Assembly (NCBI RefSeq): GCF_012070565.1
Contig: NZ_JAAQRO010000044.1
Span: forward strand, 1-64,000
Origin: Anaerosporobacter faecicola
Lineage (GTDB): Bacteria > Bacillota > Clostridia > Lachnospirales > Lachnospiraceae
Direction of reading: 5' to 3'
DNA: 64,000 nt
Shown here: piece by piece, positions 36,500 to 46,339 of the stretch
How positions within the stretch are numbered: the stretch's first letter is position 1
Layout: each line of letters starts with the position of its first letter
Position numbers and translations under genes: made by a program
Notes under the pieces: model-generated
The model's database searches: none
Told to the model about the DNA's origin: nothing
Seen by the model: only the letters and a program-made list of their open reading frames with translations

Positions 36500-36877
36500 T
36501 TATACGTTAACTCCAGCAATACGAACATTAACTTCTGAAACGTTTAATCCTGTCATATTCTCAATAGCGGCTTTTACTTTTTCCTGAACAGCTTCTGATG
36601 TTTTTGGAATGCTGCAACCATACTCTAAAGTGATAGCCAAATCCACAGAAACGGATTCTGGTCCAACTTCAACCTTAACCCCCTTAGATAAGTTCTTCAT
36701 TCCAAGCTTACTTACAAGTTCATTCGTAATATTCCCATTCATTGCAGCTACACCTTCTACTTCTGTAGCAGCCAAGCCAGCAATTATAGCGACAACTTCG
36801 TCTGCGATACGAACTTCTCCAATGCTACCTTCTGAATGTATTCTATAATTCGTTTTATTCTCTCGTTCTTTACTCAA
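36500..36877 (-). CDS. Asp23/Gls24 family envelope stress protein
   Basis: 125 aa, matching the Asp23 family (GSIGEVRIADEVVAIIAGLAATEVEGVA, VKVEVG, VDLAITLEYGCSIP, NVRIAGV). Such proteins lie at the inner membrane and respond to envelope stress in Firmicutes. It begins with TTG, supported by AGGAGG. Placement between spoIIIAH and nusB is usual in Clostridia. Confidence 0.9.
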   Translation of the reverse strand: MSKERENKTNYRIHSEGSIGEVRIADEVVAIIAGLAATEVEGVAAMNGNITNELVSKLGMKNLSKGVKVEVGPESVSVDLAITLEYGCSIPKTSEAVQEKVKAAIENMTGLNVSEVNVRIAGVNV

Positions 36878-37066
36878 CGCTAATTACCTCCTGTTTACAT
36901 TTGAGCAGCTACTTGTATTACATTTTTTACCATAACAACAGGATAGCTACACATTTGGTACTATAAGCCTATTATATCAAACTTACACCGATTTGCAAGT
37001 CCTAACATAGTGGCATACTGGTATTTATAGTATTCCCAAAATGTTGTAATTCAAACGAATCTCGTC

Positions 37067-37861
37067 TTACTCGGCTTCTTTTACCTCTACAGGATTAATC
37101 GTAATCTTATCAGCTGATACGCCTGTTTTATTCTTTACAATATCTTCGATCTGTGCAATCGTCTGTTCTGTTGCATTATGTACACCTACGATAACATCTA
37201 CTTTACCATCATCATAATTAATTGTAACAACAGCTCCAGAAAAGCCTTTTGCTTCTAACCAAGTTTCCGCAGCATTTTCTTTTTCTGCTATAGAAGTCAT
37301 TGCAATCACTTTGTCCAGTGCTTCTTGTTTCTGACTCTCTGTTACACTACTGCTATCTACAATGCTCATAAGCAATTCTTTGTTCTTTGCTCTTGTCTGT
37401 TCTCTTTTTAATTTGGAAGATGCAAAGAAATCTGCATTGATCGTTGTATTAACCAATACTGCTTCGCCTGCATCATTCGTACCTTCTCCAGCTGTTGTTT
37501 CTGTTGCTTCTTCTGCGGCTGCATCTGCTGTCTTTGTTCCATCTTCTGCCTCAGCAGCTGCTGCATCGTATGCCGCATTATCTTCTTCTGAGATATCCAT
37601 TGTACCATTTTCGAGGTCAGCTGTGAGTAATTCACTCGTTGCGTCATCCACACTGAGCACATCACTTGATGCGGTATCCAAAGCTTCACTGTCTGCTGTA
37701 TCAAGTACATCTCCATCTGTAACTTCCAAGGTATCCTCGGTATTGGCACTTTGTTGTGCATCTTCTGCTTTATCCTTCGTAAACTGTAAGTATCCTGCAA
37801 CAATAATCATGATTGCTAGTGCAGTTATAATTACTTGATTCTTTTTTAGAATATTCTTCAT
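37067..37861 (-). CDS. spoIIIAH: stage III sporulation protein AH
   Basis: 264 aa. One N-terminal membrane segment (ITALAIMIIVAGYLQF), then a long acidic Ala/Thr/Asp/Glu-rich linker (about 33-135), and the C-terminal ring-building domain of the YscJ/FliF type (SKLKREQTRAKNKELLMSIV, DVIVGVHNATEQTIAQIEDIV). SpoIIIAH binds SpoIIQ across the forespore membranes. The linker is much longer than in Bacillus, where the protein is about 218 aa. Confidence 0.92.
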   Translation of the reverse strand: MKNILKKNQVIITALAIMIIVAGYLQFTKDKAEDAQQSANTEDTLEVTDGDVLDTADSEALDTASSDVLSVDDATSELLTADLENGTMDISEEDNAAYDAAAAEAEDGTKTADAAAEEATETTAGEGTNDAGEAVLVNTTINADFFASSKLKREQTRAKNKELLMSIVDSSSVTESQKQEALDKVIAMTSIAEKENAAETWLEAKGFSGAVVTINYDDGKVDVIVGVHNATEQTIAQIEDIVKNKTGVSADKITINPVEVKEAE

Positions 37862-37870
37862 TGTTACCTC

Positions 37871-38449
37871 CTACTTCGAATTCATTTTCATTACTTTAAT
37901 TTTATGTGCAGGTACATCAAATAATACCTCAACAGCATCAACAATTTCATTGATTATTGTCTGTGAGTCTCCTCCTTGGGCAATCACTAATACACCTTCT
38001 ACTTCTGGTTCTAATTCCTTCACAACATAAGGAGTTGATTCTCCTGAGCCATTATTCTGAAGTACCGTTTCTTCCTGTTTTTCAATCGTATCGCTATTTC
38101 TGGATCCTCCAGCACTATCCGTTTCTGTTAATGTCTCCTGGGTATAAGGGGTGTCCTTTAGTGTTACTCGCTCTTTCGAAGACTTGACTGTGATCATGAC
38201 TTCCACCTCTCCGATTCCAGCTACTTTCTTTAACACATTTTGCAAACGTTGTTCCATTTCATCCTCATAGGATAAACTTGTGCTTGATTGAACTTGTGAT
38301 ATCTCTTGGGTATTGGTTGTGCTCGTTTTCTTATCACCTCCCGAAAAAAGATTAGGAAATGAAAGAATAATTAAGAATATACCACATAATCCAATGATCA
38401 ATAGTCTTGGTATACCTATTTCTTTTAAGGATAGTTTCTTTTTCTCCAC
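37871..38449 (-). CDS. spoIIIAG: stage III sporulation protein AG
   Basis: 192 aa. One membrane segment (IPRLLIIGLCGIFLIILSF) and a ring-building domain with IGEVEVMITVKSSKE and EPEVEGVLVIAQGGDS. It forms a large ring in the feeding-tube complex of sporulation. It starts with GTG preceded by AGGAGG. Confidence 0.93.
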   Translation of the reverse strand: MEKKKLSLKEIGIPRLLIIGLCGIFLIILSFPNLFSGGDKKTSTTNTQEISQVQSSTSLSYEDEMEQRLQNVLKKVAGIGEVEVMITVKSSKERVTLKDTPYTQETLTETDSAGGSRNSDTIEKQEETVLQNNGSGESTPYVVKELEPEVEGVLVIAQGGDSQTIINEIVDAVEVLFDVPAHKIKVMKMNSK

Positions 38450-38463
38450 GCTTTCTTTCCTCC

Positions 38464-39105
38464 TTACTCTTCCCGAATGGTTATGTGGATCTGTTCTTCC
38501 ATTAATTGAAATGCACTAGCAAGTTCTAATCGTATCTTACTTTTCGTTTCCTCATAAGCGCCTACCTTCTCCTCAGTTTCGGTTGGTTCTTCCTGTAATG
38601 TTATCTGCTGATTGATCATAATCTGATCCACTCGTATCTCTTGCACCTCTTTTGATTCTTTGGTTGGATCTTCCATGGTAAACGCTGCATCAATTCCGAT
38701 TTTCGTTACCATTCCATATTCACCACTTGTCTCATCTGTATTCAGATCTATCTGTACACTAGAAGCGTACAATTGGTATCTGGCTAATACTGTCGCAATC
38801 TGTTTTTTGATTATATCTTCATACTCCTTTAATATCTCCTGCTGCCCTGCATCATCTGCTGCTTTAATGTCAGCCGAATAATCTTTTGCCTCTACCATAA
38901 ACAAATTATTCTGAAAATAATAATTAAATGTATCGGATAAATGAAATATCCCCATGACTGGTTTTGCCACGATCAAGATTAAAACCATTCCCGTGAAGAT
39001 ATTTATGTATTTTCGATAGCTACTCTTTCCAACCAAATTCATAATGATCGTAACAAGAATCAAGTACACCACGATATTGCGTACAAGTTCATAGATTGCT
39101 TTCAT
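38464..39105 (-). CDS. spoIIIAF: stage III sporulation protein AF
   Basis: 213 aa. Two membrane segments in the first 60 residues (NIVVYLILVTIIMNLV and YINIFTGMVLILIVA), then a soluble ring-building-like domain. Start uncertain: ATG 39105 agrees with the family N-terminus and has GGTG upstream, but ATG 39117 is in frame with AAAGGA too close to it. Confidence 0.88.
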   Translation of the reverse strand: MKAIYELVRNIVVYLILVTIIMNLVGKSSYRKYINIFTGMVLILIVAKPVMGIFHLSDTFNYYFQNNLFMVEAKDYSADIKAADDAGQQEILKEYEDIIKKQIATVLARYQLYASSVQIDLNTDETSGEYGMVTKIGIDAAFTMEDPTKESKEVQEIRVDQIMINQQITLQEEPTETEEKVGAYEETKSKIRLELASAFQLMEEQIHITIREE

Positions 39106-39177
39106 CTGAATCACCATGTCCTTTCCATCGTATGATGATTTTGTTCGAACCACCAATCGCCTTGTTCTCTCTTCCTC

Positions 39178-40368
39178 TTACATGGTAGTGGAGGCTGCCA
39201 ATATAGCAATCGTCACCATGAACAACACCGCTGCTATGCTTACCACATAAACTAACAAACCTGCCGCATTAGCCGCTCCGCTTATGCAAGCAACAACCCG
39301 TTTATCAGAGATTGGCTGAACAATGGCTACACCAAGCTTATAGATTATCATGGTAACGATCAGTTTGACTAATGGTAATGCACAAATTACTAAGATCACC
39401 ACAAGTCCTGTTACCCCAATGGCATTCTTTATTAAAGTTCCCGCTCCCATAACCGTCTCTGCTACGGAATTCAAGGAATTACCAATACCAGGTATGGCTT
39501 TCGTAAATTTAATCGCTAATGTTTTCTTCACTGAGTTCGATGCCGGAACGATTAATCCTTGAATGGTGTTAAAACCTACTACCGCAATGAATAAAGTTCG
39601 CATAGACCATTTGATGATCGACTCTAACAATTCTGCAAACTTTGATAACAAGTCTTCTTTTGCCAGGTTATTAACTAAGGTTATCACCATATAGATATTG
39701 ATCAAAGGGATCATGATTTTTACCAGTACCACATCAACTACCGTAATTAACACAAGTGCACTTTCATAAAAGATCAGTGTAGTTGCCTTTGAGGTGCAGA
39801 ATGCTATCGACATAAAATAAGTAGGTAGTAGTGCTTTCATGAATGACAATACTGCGGATATGGCGTCACTTGCTACGGCCGTTGCTGTAACAAATGTTCC
39901 TGTTATTGTGGTAAATAACAGCAAATAGGTAATATAAAAACTGGTCTCCCCTACTTGGTTATTCTCAAATATATTCGTGAAATTCGTAAATACCGCTGCT
40001 ACGATGGCTATCATCAATAACTTTAATAATGCTCCCTTATTTGCACCAAACTCCTTGCCTAATGCAGTGAAGAGATCTTGTATAGCCCCCTTTGTGGATA
40101 TTCCTTCTCCACCACTAAGTAATTTTCCAACGTAACTCTTAAAATCAAAGGAATTCCTCCCCATTAACACATCATCTATGGCATTTTGAATATCTCCATA
40201 ATCAAAATCTTCATAATACGACAAATCTCCTGTTATGGTATTCTCGTCTGATGTAGTACCTCCTTTTTCGTCTTCTGTTTCATAAGCTTCCTTTTCTGCA
40301 CGGACGACGGTTCCATTCATGCAGAAACTCAGTAATAAAAGTATAAGCAGTGTTCTTATGATCTGCAT
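39178..40368 (-). CDS. spoIIIAE: stage III sporulation protein AE
   Basis: 396 aa, polytopic with a signal-like N-terminus (LLILLLLSFCMNG) and about seven to eight membrane segments, containing the conserved GNSLNSVAETVMGAGTLIKNAIG region. The membrane core of the SpoIIIA channel. ATG 40368; a TTG at 40374 is an alternative with better ribosome-site spacing. Confidence 0.92.
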   Translation of the reverse strand: MQIIRTLLILLLLSFCMNGTVVRAEKEAYETEDEKGGTTSDENTITGDLSYYEDFDYGDIQNAIDDVLMGRNSFDFKSYVGKLLSGGEGISTKGAIQDLFTALGKEFGANKGALLKLLMIAIVAAVFTNFTNIFENNQVGETSFYITYLLLFTTITGTFVTATAVASDAISAVLSFMKALLPTYFMSIAFCTSKATTLIFYESALVLITVVDVVLVKIMIPLINIYMVITLVNNLAKEDLLSKFAELLESIIKWSMRTLFIAVVGFNTIQGLIVPASNSVKKTLAIKFTKAIPGIGNSLNSVAETVMGAGTLIKNAIGVTGLVVILVICALPLVKLIVTMIIYKLGVAIVQPISDKRVVACISGAANAAGLLVYVVSIAAVLFMVTIAILAASTTM

Positions 40369-40397
40369 TCCCAATCGCGCCTTCTTCCTGTCTATTC

Positions 40398-40778
40398 TTA
40401 TGCCAAGAACTCATTGATGGTATCCAATAGTGCAAGTAAAATTGGCATACTTACGGTTAATATGGATAACTTTCCAACCAGCTCAATCTGTCCAGCAATT
40501 GCCGCATGTCCAGCATCTTTACATAGACTCGATGCAAACTCCGATATATAGGTTATTCCTATAATTCGAAATAGTATATTAAAATACGTCTTATTGATGG
40601 ATAGATACCCTTGTATTCGGTTAATGGTATCCAAAATGATTTCAAATCGTGTTAATCCTAATATCGTTATGATCACACATACTGCAGCTGCAATATACAT
40701 CCCGTACTCGGATTTTCCACCTTTGAATTGGATCGCGATAAGGACGCCTACTATACCAATGATTGCTGCTTTAATCAT
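40398..40778 (-). CDS. spoIIIAD: stage III sporulation protein AD
   Basis: 126 aa with about four membrane segments (IIGIVGVLIAIQFK, YGMYIAAAVCVIITILGL) and FASSLCKDAGHAAIAGQIELVGK, the SpoIIIAD/AC-type motif. Ribosome site AAGGAAGG. Confidence 0.93.
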   Translation of the reverse strand: MIKAAIIGIVGVLIAIQFKGGKSEYGMYIAAAVCVIITILGLTRFEIILDTINRIQGYLSINKTYFNILFRIIGITYISEFASSLCKDAGHAAIAGQIELVGKLSILTVSMPILLALLDTINEFLA

Positions 40779-40824
40779 AGAACCTTCCTTTCTTGTCCCA
40801 TTTCTTAAACTCCAAGTGAGCCCA

Positions 40825-41019
40825 CTATAGAGAAAATAAACTCTTTATCGTATTAAATAATTCCGATATATAGGGAATGATCCATAACAATACTAAGATC
40901 AATCCTGCCAAGCTTGTGAGAAATGCTTGTTCTTCTCTTCCTGAATGCTTGAGCACCTGACTTAATACAGAAACTAAGATTCCTACTGCTGCAATTTTGA
41001 ATATTAGATTGATCGACAT
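40825..41019 (-). CDS. spoIIIAC: stage III sporulation protein AC
   Basis: 64 aa, two membrane segments with LSQVLKHSGREEQAFL in the loop, as in SpoIIIAC. Small size is normal for the family. Confidence 0.95.
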   Translation of the reverse strand: MSINLIFKIAAVGILVSVLSQVLKHSGREEQAFLTSLAGLILVLLWIIPYISELFNTIKSLFSL

Positions 41020-41073
41020 GATTCCTTCCTCTCTCTTTTCTAATTGTTGCCTGTCTGTATCTTACTATATTGA

Positions 41074-41598
41074 CTAGATCAATATGATTGTTATGAATAT
41101 CCCCGCCATAACACCCAACATATTATATAAACGCACTTTTTCTTTCACGCTATCCATTGCATCATCCAATTCTCCTTGAATCTGGGTTATGTATAGATCA
41201 ATGGTGTTCAACTGCATCTCTTTATCAAGATAACCTAAGTTCTCCCCTAATCGAGATAACAATAACTTGTCTTTCTTATTCAAGCTCGTATCTAGCAATT
41301 CTTTCTCTACGCACCCTCGCCAAATGTCATTAAAACTTCTTCCTTCCAACTTGTCTAATTCTTCTTCAACTGCTAGTAAAAAACGTTTGAATTCCCCATC
41401 TGTTCTAGTTGCAAGGTTTCCCACTGCCTCGGGTAATGGGGTACTTGCATATCGAATCTCACCACGTAATACAAGAATTAACTTATTCAGTTCCTTTAGA
41501 TCTTTGATTCGTTCTTTTAGAATCAAACTGAAGTAGACACCCATACCCCCAGTTGATAAGATGACTAAAACTGCTCCAATTACTTTCATTGCTACCAT
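41074..41598 (-). CDS. spoIIIAB: stage III sporulation protein AB
   Basis: 174 aa. N-terminal membrane segment with GAVLVILSTGGMGVYFSL, then LRGEIRYASTPLPEAVGNLA, the SpoIIIAB signature, and a C-terminal membrane helix. It resembles type II secretion GspF-like proteins. AGGAGG before the ATG. Confidence 0.94.
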   Translation of the reverse strand: MVAMKVIGAVLVILSTGGMGVYFSLILKERIKDLKELNKLILVLRGEIRYASTPLPEAVGNLATRTDGEFKRFLLAVEEELDKLEGRSFNDIWRGCVEKELLDTSLNKKDKLLLSRLGENLGYLDKEMQLNTIDLYITQIQGELDDAMDSVKEKVRLYNMLGVMAGIFITIILI

Positions 41599-41610
41599 TC
41601 TCTTCCTCCT

Positions 41611-42579
41611 TTAGCGATCATAATTATCCTTATATAATAAGGTTCCTCTTGCATCGTATATCTCTTCTACACACCCAATGTTCTTTCGATTATCCATAAC
41701 GATATACCGTTCAAAAATCTTTTCCCGCACAAGGCGTCCAAGAATTGGTTTGTTCTTAATGTCGTCGACGGAATTGCCGTGAACAGTAGCAATTAATTTA
41801 CAGCCACAGTTAATCACATATTCGATTGCCTCGATGTCTTCTCTTGATCCGATTTCGTCCACGGCAATAATCTGTGGAGACATAGAGCGGATCAGCATCA
41901 TCATTCCATCTGCCTTCGGGCAGCAATCCAATATATCGGTACGAATTCCTAATTCATTCTGTGGTATCCCCATATAGCAGGCAGCGATCTCTGAACGTTC
42001 ATCTACAACACCAACCGTAACTCCTTCTGCTACGCCTTCCCCATTCGACAAATGTCGAATGATATCTCTAAGTAAAGTTGTTTTTCCACATCGAGGAGGT
42101 GAGATAATCAAGGTATGATAGATATTTCTTTTATCATCACTAGCGATATATGGTACTACCAGATTCGCACAACCTTTTACTTGATGGGATAGACGAACAT
42201 TAATAAAGGATATATGCTTAATGCTTTTTATCCTGTTATCTTCAACTATGACTTTTCCTGCAATTCCTACACGGTGCCCACCCTGTATGGTTATAAATCC
42301 TTGACGAATCTCATCTTCAAATGCATACAGTGAGTAATTACTTATGTATTCCATCGTTTCTCGTATTTCATTTTTCGTAATAATAAAAGCTTCCTGTACT
42401 TGATCCGTTAGCTGATATTTTGTTGAAACGAAAAATTCTCGGTTATCGTACACTACCATTAATGGTGCATTAATCCGTAACCGGATTTCCTGCAGATTTC
42501 CATAATCCAAGTTAATTCGCGAAAGAATTGTTCTTAACTGAACAGAAAAAATTCTTAACAGCTCGTCTTTTTTAATCAC
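41611..42579 (-). CDS. spoIIIAA: stage III sporulation protein AA, ATPase
   Basis: 322 aa. Secretion-type ATPase with Walker A ISPPRCGKTTLLRDIIR, RSEIAACYMG and a Walker B region IIAVDEIGS. It begins with GTG after GGGGGG. First gene of the complete spoIIIAA-AH operon, normally under sigma-E in the mother cell; I did not identify the promoter. Confidence 0.95.
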   Translation of the reverse strand: MIKKDELLRIFSVQLRTILSRINLDYGNLQEIRLRINAPLMVVYDNREFFVSTKYQLTDQVQEAFIITKNEIRETMEYISNYSLYAFEDEIRQGFITIQGGHRVGIAGKVIVEDNRIKSIKHISFINVRLSHQVKGCANLVVPYIASDDKRNIYHTLIISPPRCGKTTLLRDIIRHLSNGEGVAEGVTVGVVDERSEIAACYMGIPQNELGIRTDILDCCPKADGMMMLIRSMSPQIIAVDEIGSREDIEAIEYVINCGCKLIATVHGNSVDDIKNKPILGRLVREKIFERYIVMDNRKNIGCVEEIYDARGTLLYKDNYDR

Positions 42580-42782
42580 CCATATCCCCCCAACGAAAGT
42601 TTACTTAAAACAATATATGTAAATGTCACAGATTTATTCCATATTAACCTTGCATTGTTTTATATCTTATATTAATATAGAAAACAAAGGTATATTTATG
42701 CATGAAGATTGGATACATAAGACTTCCCACTTTGGATTACTAACTCTAACAATACTATGATAATGAAATGGAGATTATGACT

Positions 42783-43550
42783 ATGGAATATGGACTAATA
42801 GGTGAAAAACTTGGACATAGCTTTTCAAAAGAGATACATGAGAAATTGGCAGATTATAAGTATGATTTGACACCACTTAGCAAAGAGGAATTTTCCCCTT
42901 TTATGCAAGCGAGAGATTTTAAAGCAATTAATGTAACAATTCCTTATAAACAAGATGTAATTCCCTATTTAGATGAAATGGATACCAATGCCCAAAGCAT
43001 TGGTGCTGTGAATACCATTGTGAATAAAAATGGTAAATTAATCGGTCATAACACCGATTTTTCTGGATTTTTATACATGGTTGAACACCACAATGTATCA
43101 GTTTCTGGCAAGAAAGTATTGGTAATCGGAAACGGTGGTGCTTCCAAGGCGATCATCGCTGTTTTGAAGCATTTACAAGCAAAAGAGATTATCATTATCG
43201 ATATTGTACCGGCTCCAGGTGTAATAACAAAAGAGGAAGCGATTAAAAATCATCTTGATGTGGAAATAATTGTTAATACCAGCCCTGTTGGCATGTTCCC
43301 AAATGTGGATCATACACCACTTGACTTAGCTGCTTTCACAAATTGCAAAGCGGTTCTTGATGTAATCTACAATCCATTGCAAACCAAATTAACAAAACAA
43401 GCAAGTGAACTTGGCATGCAAGCTATTAATGGACTAGAGATGCTTGTAGCACAAGCTAAATATGCGGTTGAATTTTTCCTTGATACAACAATTGAAGATC
43501 AAGTGATCGATCCAATCTATCACCAGATCATGGAAGCAATGAATCAATAA
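42783..43550 (+). CDS. aroE: shikimate dehydrogenase
   Basis: 255 aa. YGLIGEKLGHSFSKEIHEKL at the N-terminus, NVTIPYKQDV with the catalytic Lys, GAVNTIV, and the Rossmann motif VIGNGGASKAI. It reduces 3-dehydroshikimate in aromatic amino-acid synthesis. Start at 42783 chosen for GGAG with 9-nt spacing and fit to the family; ATGs at 42768 and 42777 are in frame. Divergent from spoIIIAA, and one of two plus-strand genes here. Confidence 0.93.
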   Translation: MEYGLIGEKLGHSFSKEIHEKLADYKYDLTPLSKEEFSPFMQARDFKAINVTIPYKQDVIPYLDEMDTNAQSIGAVNTIVNKNGKLIGHNTDFSGFLYMVEHHNVSVSGKKVLVIGNGGASKAIIAVLKHLQAKEIIIIDIVPAPGVITKEEAIKNHLDVEIIVNTSPVGMFPNVDHTPLDLAAFTNCKAVLDVIYNPLQTKLTKQASELGMQAINGLEMLVAQAKYAVEFFLDTTIEDQVIDPIYHQIMEAMNQ

Positions 43551-43590
43551 CCTTGTACTTGAAACTTTTCTTGTCAGTTAACGCCATAAC

Positions 43591-43646
43591 AAAAAGAGCG
43601 GTACACTGCTGATTTTAATAAAGATCAGAGTGCCGCTCTTTTTTTA
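43591..43646. terminator. bidirectional terminator between aroE and the CotH gene
   Basis: Arms AAAAAGAGCGGTACACTGCT (from 43591) and AGAGTGCCGCTCTTTTT (to 43643) form a long stem with T-runs on both strands; it serves two convergent genes. Confidence 0.9.
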
Positions 43647-43687
43647 TGATATGATAAGGGGAACGTTATCATTTTGACATTTCTTAT

Positions 43688-45499
43688 TTATACATGAAAT
43701 CTTCTTCTTTTAAAGCAAATAACAACAATTAACGCTACTGCCAATAGACCGCCGCACACACTCAATAGGATGATTTCATTGGTGTAATCTTGCGAATTTT
43801 GTTCTTGCATAAACATACCCTGTCTAGGATCATTACCCATTTGCTGTCGATCACCAAACATCTGCGATTTCTCATTATTCGAGGAATCGCCTGGCATTTG
43901 GCCTTGACTCATTGTCATTTGATCCAACTTCTGCTTCATTTCACCATCTCCGCCGCCTTGTGTACCCATCGCAGTTAGATTGATATTACTTGCATCGATC
44001 AATGTCGTACTGTCTTCTTCTTGCCCATCGGTCGTTGATGGAATCGTTCCATCTAATTGCCCTTGTATACTCTTGGCACGTAATAATCCAAATTGAATTA
44101 AATTCTCTACACCAGTTTCATACTCATCAAATGTGTAGAATGCCGTAGCATCGGTCTTTACATAAGAGGATATTCTTTTGTTTATCTTTGTGATGGTACT
44201 TTGGAAAAGTCCACTATCAAAATATCCTGTTACAATTTCCTGTAGGATTTGATGGTATCGTTCCAGATATTCTTCCTTTTCAAATAGTTTTGCGATAATT
44301 GGTCGATCTTCCAAAGTAACACCAGATACTGGGGTGTCAATCGGAAAATTTACAGCGGATGTTGCTGTTTTGCTTTGAAATCCTGCAAATGATAAGTTAT
44401 AATCCCAAGGAAGCATGGTTATCTGACCATCTTGTTCATAGAGATAATAATTGTGTTGCATACTGGAAAAATAACTATCCAGATTAACAAGAACCGTATT
44501 CGCTGCAATATAGCGTAACACAGCATCAACATCCACATAGGTTTCGAGATCCGTACCCGCATTGAGGTTCTTAATTGCCGTGATCACACGTTCATAGTCG
44601 CTATCATCCGTATCAAATACGGCTGCATCAAAAATCGTACTGTAACTTTCGATATTATCATCAATATACTGGAGACTAGCCGATGACATGGAATTACCAA
44701 AACCACCTCCCATATTACCCATACCTTGTTTCATCTGGGAATCGTCTGGCATTGTTCTTGTTTCTTGTTGTGTATTCGTTGCATTCTGTTCATTATTTTG
44801 ATCATTTGGTGGCATCATTCCTTTGGAATTGTCTTGATCTGTTTTGTCGTTTACTCCTCCACCAACTCCCATAGTCTCTGGTTTATATAGTTGACCATAA
44901 TTGGATCCATAATTTCGTATTGCAAAGGATTCTTCCATTCCTTCCAGCGCTAGATAAAATCCCCAATCTTCACCATTTACCGTAATAGAAGCATAATTAT
45001 AGAGCGGAGAAATAACCCCTGCATAGCGCAAGATATCATATGACAGATATTCTTTCATATACGTCGAATCAGACATAACATTATTCAATACTAACTTATC
45101 CAATCCATAGCAATTCTGATTCTTATCGTAATGGTCAAATTCAACTTTAAAACTAAAACGATCCGTTGTGTCATCGGATACGATCTGAGATAAACTCGTA
45201 TTCCCTTTCGGTCGTATTCCGACATTGGAATAGGTTTCGCCATTGATCACAACATCACAGGATATATATTCTTCGCTGCTGGCATTCTCGATCATTTCGT
45301 TCCAAGAGTCTTCATCAACCCGTATATCAACGGTCATGATCGAATCGTGATCAAATAACTGTGATTCATAAGCAAGAGATACACCACTGCTTTCCTTGAC
45401 CTTGTCTGTATTCCCCAGATAGATCATTACCCCAGAGCACACCAAAGCAATTACGATACATAACATAATAATCTTATTTATGTGCTTATTAGTAATCAT
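43688..45499 (-). CDS. CotH kinase family protein, membrane-anchored
   Basis: 603 aa. N-terminal membrane segment (IIMLCIVIALVCSGVMIYLG), then the CotH fold: IRPKGNTSLSQI, FSFKVEFDHYD, GLDKLVLNNVMSDSTYMKEYLSYDI, WGFYLALEGMEESF and MLPWDYNLSFAGF with the metal-binding Asp. A Gln/Asn/Met-rich insert lies about 240-275 and a second near the C-terminus, which ends in a membrane segment and basic tail (KRRRFHV). CotH proteins phosphorylate spore-coat proteins; a vegetative surface role is possible. Weak ribosome site. Next genes upstream are DUF4956 and VTC. Confidence 0.85.
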   Translation of the reverse strand: MITNKHINKIIMLCIVIALVCSGVMIYLGNTDKVKESSGVSLAYESQLFDHDSIMTVDIRVDEDSWNEMIENASSEEYISCDVVINGETYSNVGIRPKGNTSLSQIVSDDTTDRFSFKVEFDHYDKNQNCYGLDKLVLNNVMSDSTYMKEYLSYDILRYAGVISPLYNYASITVNGEDWGFYLALEGMEESFAIRNYGSNYGQLYKPETMGVGGGVNDKTDQDNSKGMMPPNDQNNEQNATNTQQETRTMPDDSQMKQGMGNMGGGFGNSMSSASLQYIDDNIESYSTIFDAAVFDTDDSDYERVITAIKNLNAGTDLETYVDVDAVLRYIAANTVLVNLDSYFSSMQHNYYLYEQDGQITMLPWDYNLSFAGFQSKTATSAVNFPIDTPVSGVTLEDRPIIAKLFEKEEYLERYHQILQEIVTGYFDSGLFQSTITKINKRISSYVKTDATAFYTFDEYETGVENLIQFGLLRAKSIQGQLDGTIPSTTDGQEEDSTTLIDASNINLTAMGTQGGGDGEMKQKLDQMTMSQGQMPGDSSNNEKSQMFGDRQQMGNDPRQGMFMQEQNSQDYTNEIILLSVCGGLLAVALIVVICFKRRRFHV

Positions 45500-45589
45500 G
45501 TTTTTCCATGTTTATCACACGTTGTGATCCTGCTATTCTTAGCATTACATGGCTCCTTTCTTAATAATACGCAATCCGCGCTTTTGCAC

Positions 45590-46285
45590 TTATGACATGT
45601 AATCGCCATTGTAACTAACTAAGACCACATTCTCCACTCCATTTAACTGGCTGATCTTGTTCACGAATTCCGTTGTCATATCGGGCAAACGAATTTCTAC
45701 TGTTAACTCTATACCACTCTTAGATACGGTCTTAGATTTAACAACCGCTTTTTTTACAGAACCTTTTAATGCATCTAAAGCTGCTTTTTCAGCGGCATCA
45801 TTCACACAATTAATTACAACAATATATGGATTATCCGTACTTTTTCTATTTACAAATACCAACATGATGATACCAATCAGCACACTACCGATCACCGCTA
45901 ATGGGATTAAACCAGCACCAATAACAATACCAACTGCAATGGACCAGAATAAGAAAGAGATATCCAAAGGTTCTTTTACTGCTGTACGGAATCGAACGAT
46001 TGATAATGCACCAACCATACCAAGTGATAATACTACATTAGAAGTAATTGCCAAGATGATAAATGTGGTGATTAGTGTCATTGCCATCAAAGACACACCA
46101 AATGATGCGGAATACATGACACCTCGAAATGTTTTCTTATATACAAAAAAGATAAATAGTCCTAAGGCAAATGCCAAACCCATGGCAATTAGCGTATCCG
46201 TAATTGAAAAACTGGATACCTTCTCCATAAAACTTGATTTGAACACATCACCAAAAGTTGTAGTTGCTAAATATGTTGTACTCAT
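45590..46285 (-). CDS. DUF4956 membrane protein
   Basis: 231 aa with about four to five membrane segments and the diagnostic MVGALSIVRFRTAVKEPLDISFLFWSIAVGI block, followed by a soluble C-terminal domain. Function unknown; such genes are regularly next to VTC-domain and CotH genes. AGGAGG upstream. Confidence 0.85.
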   Translation of the reverse strand: MSTTYLATTTFGDVFKSSFMEKVSSFSITDTLIAMGLAFALGLFIFFVYKKTFRGVMYSASFGVSLMAMTLITTFIILAITSNVVLSLGMVGALSIVRFRTAVKEPLDISFLFWSIAVGIVIGAGLIPLAVIGSVLIGIIMLVFVNRKSTDNPYIVVINCVNDAAEKAALDALKGSVKKAVVKSKTVSKSGIELTVEIRLPDMTTEFVNKISQLNGVENVVLVSYNGDYMS

Positions 46286-46339
46286 TTTTCCTCCTTGACT
46301 TCCGTCTGTTTATTTTATTACTCACATTTTATACCCCAC

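Noticed and set aside
37408-37803. Gln/Met-rich minus-strand frame inside spoIIIAH
   Set aside because: Shadow of the biased Ala/Thr/Glu linker in the true frame.
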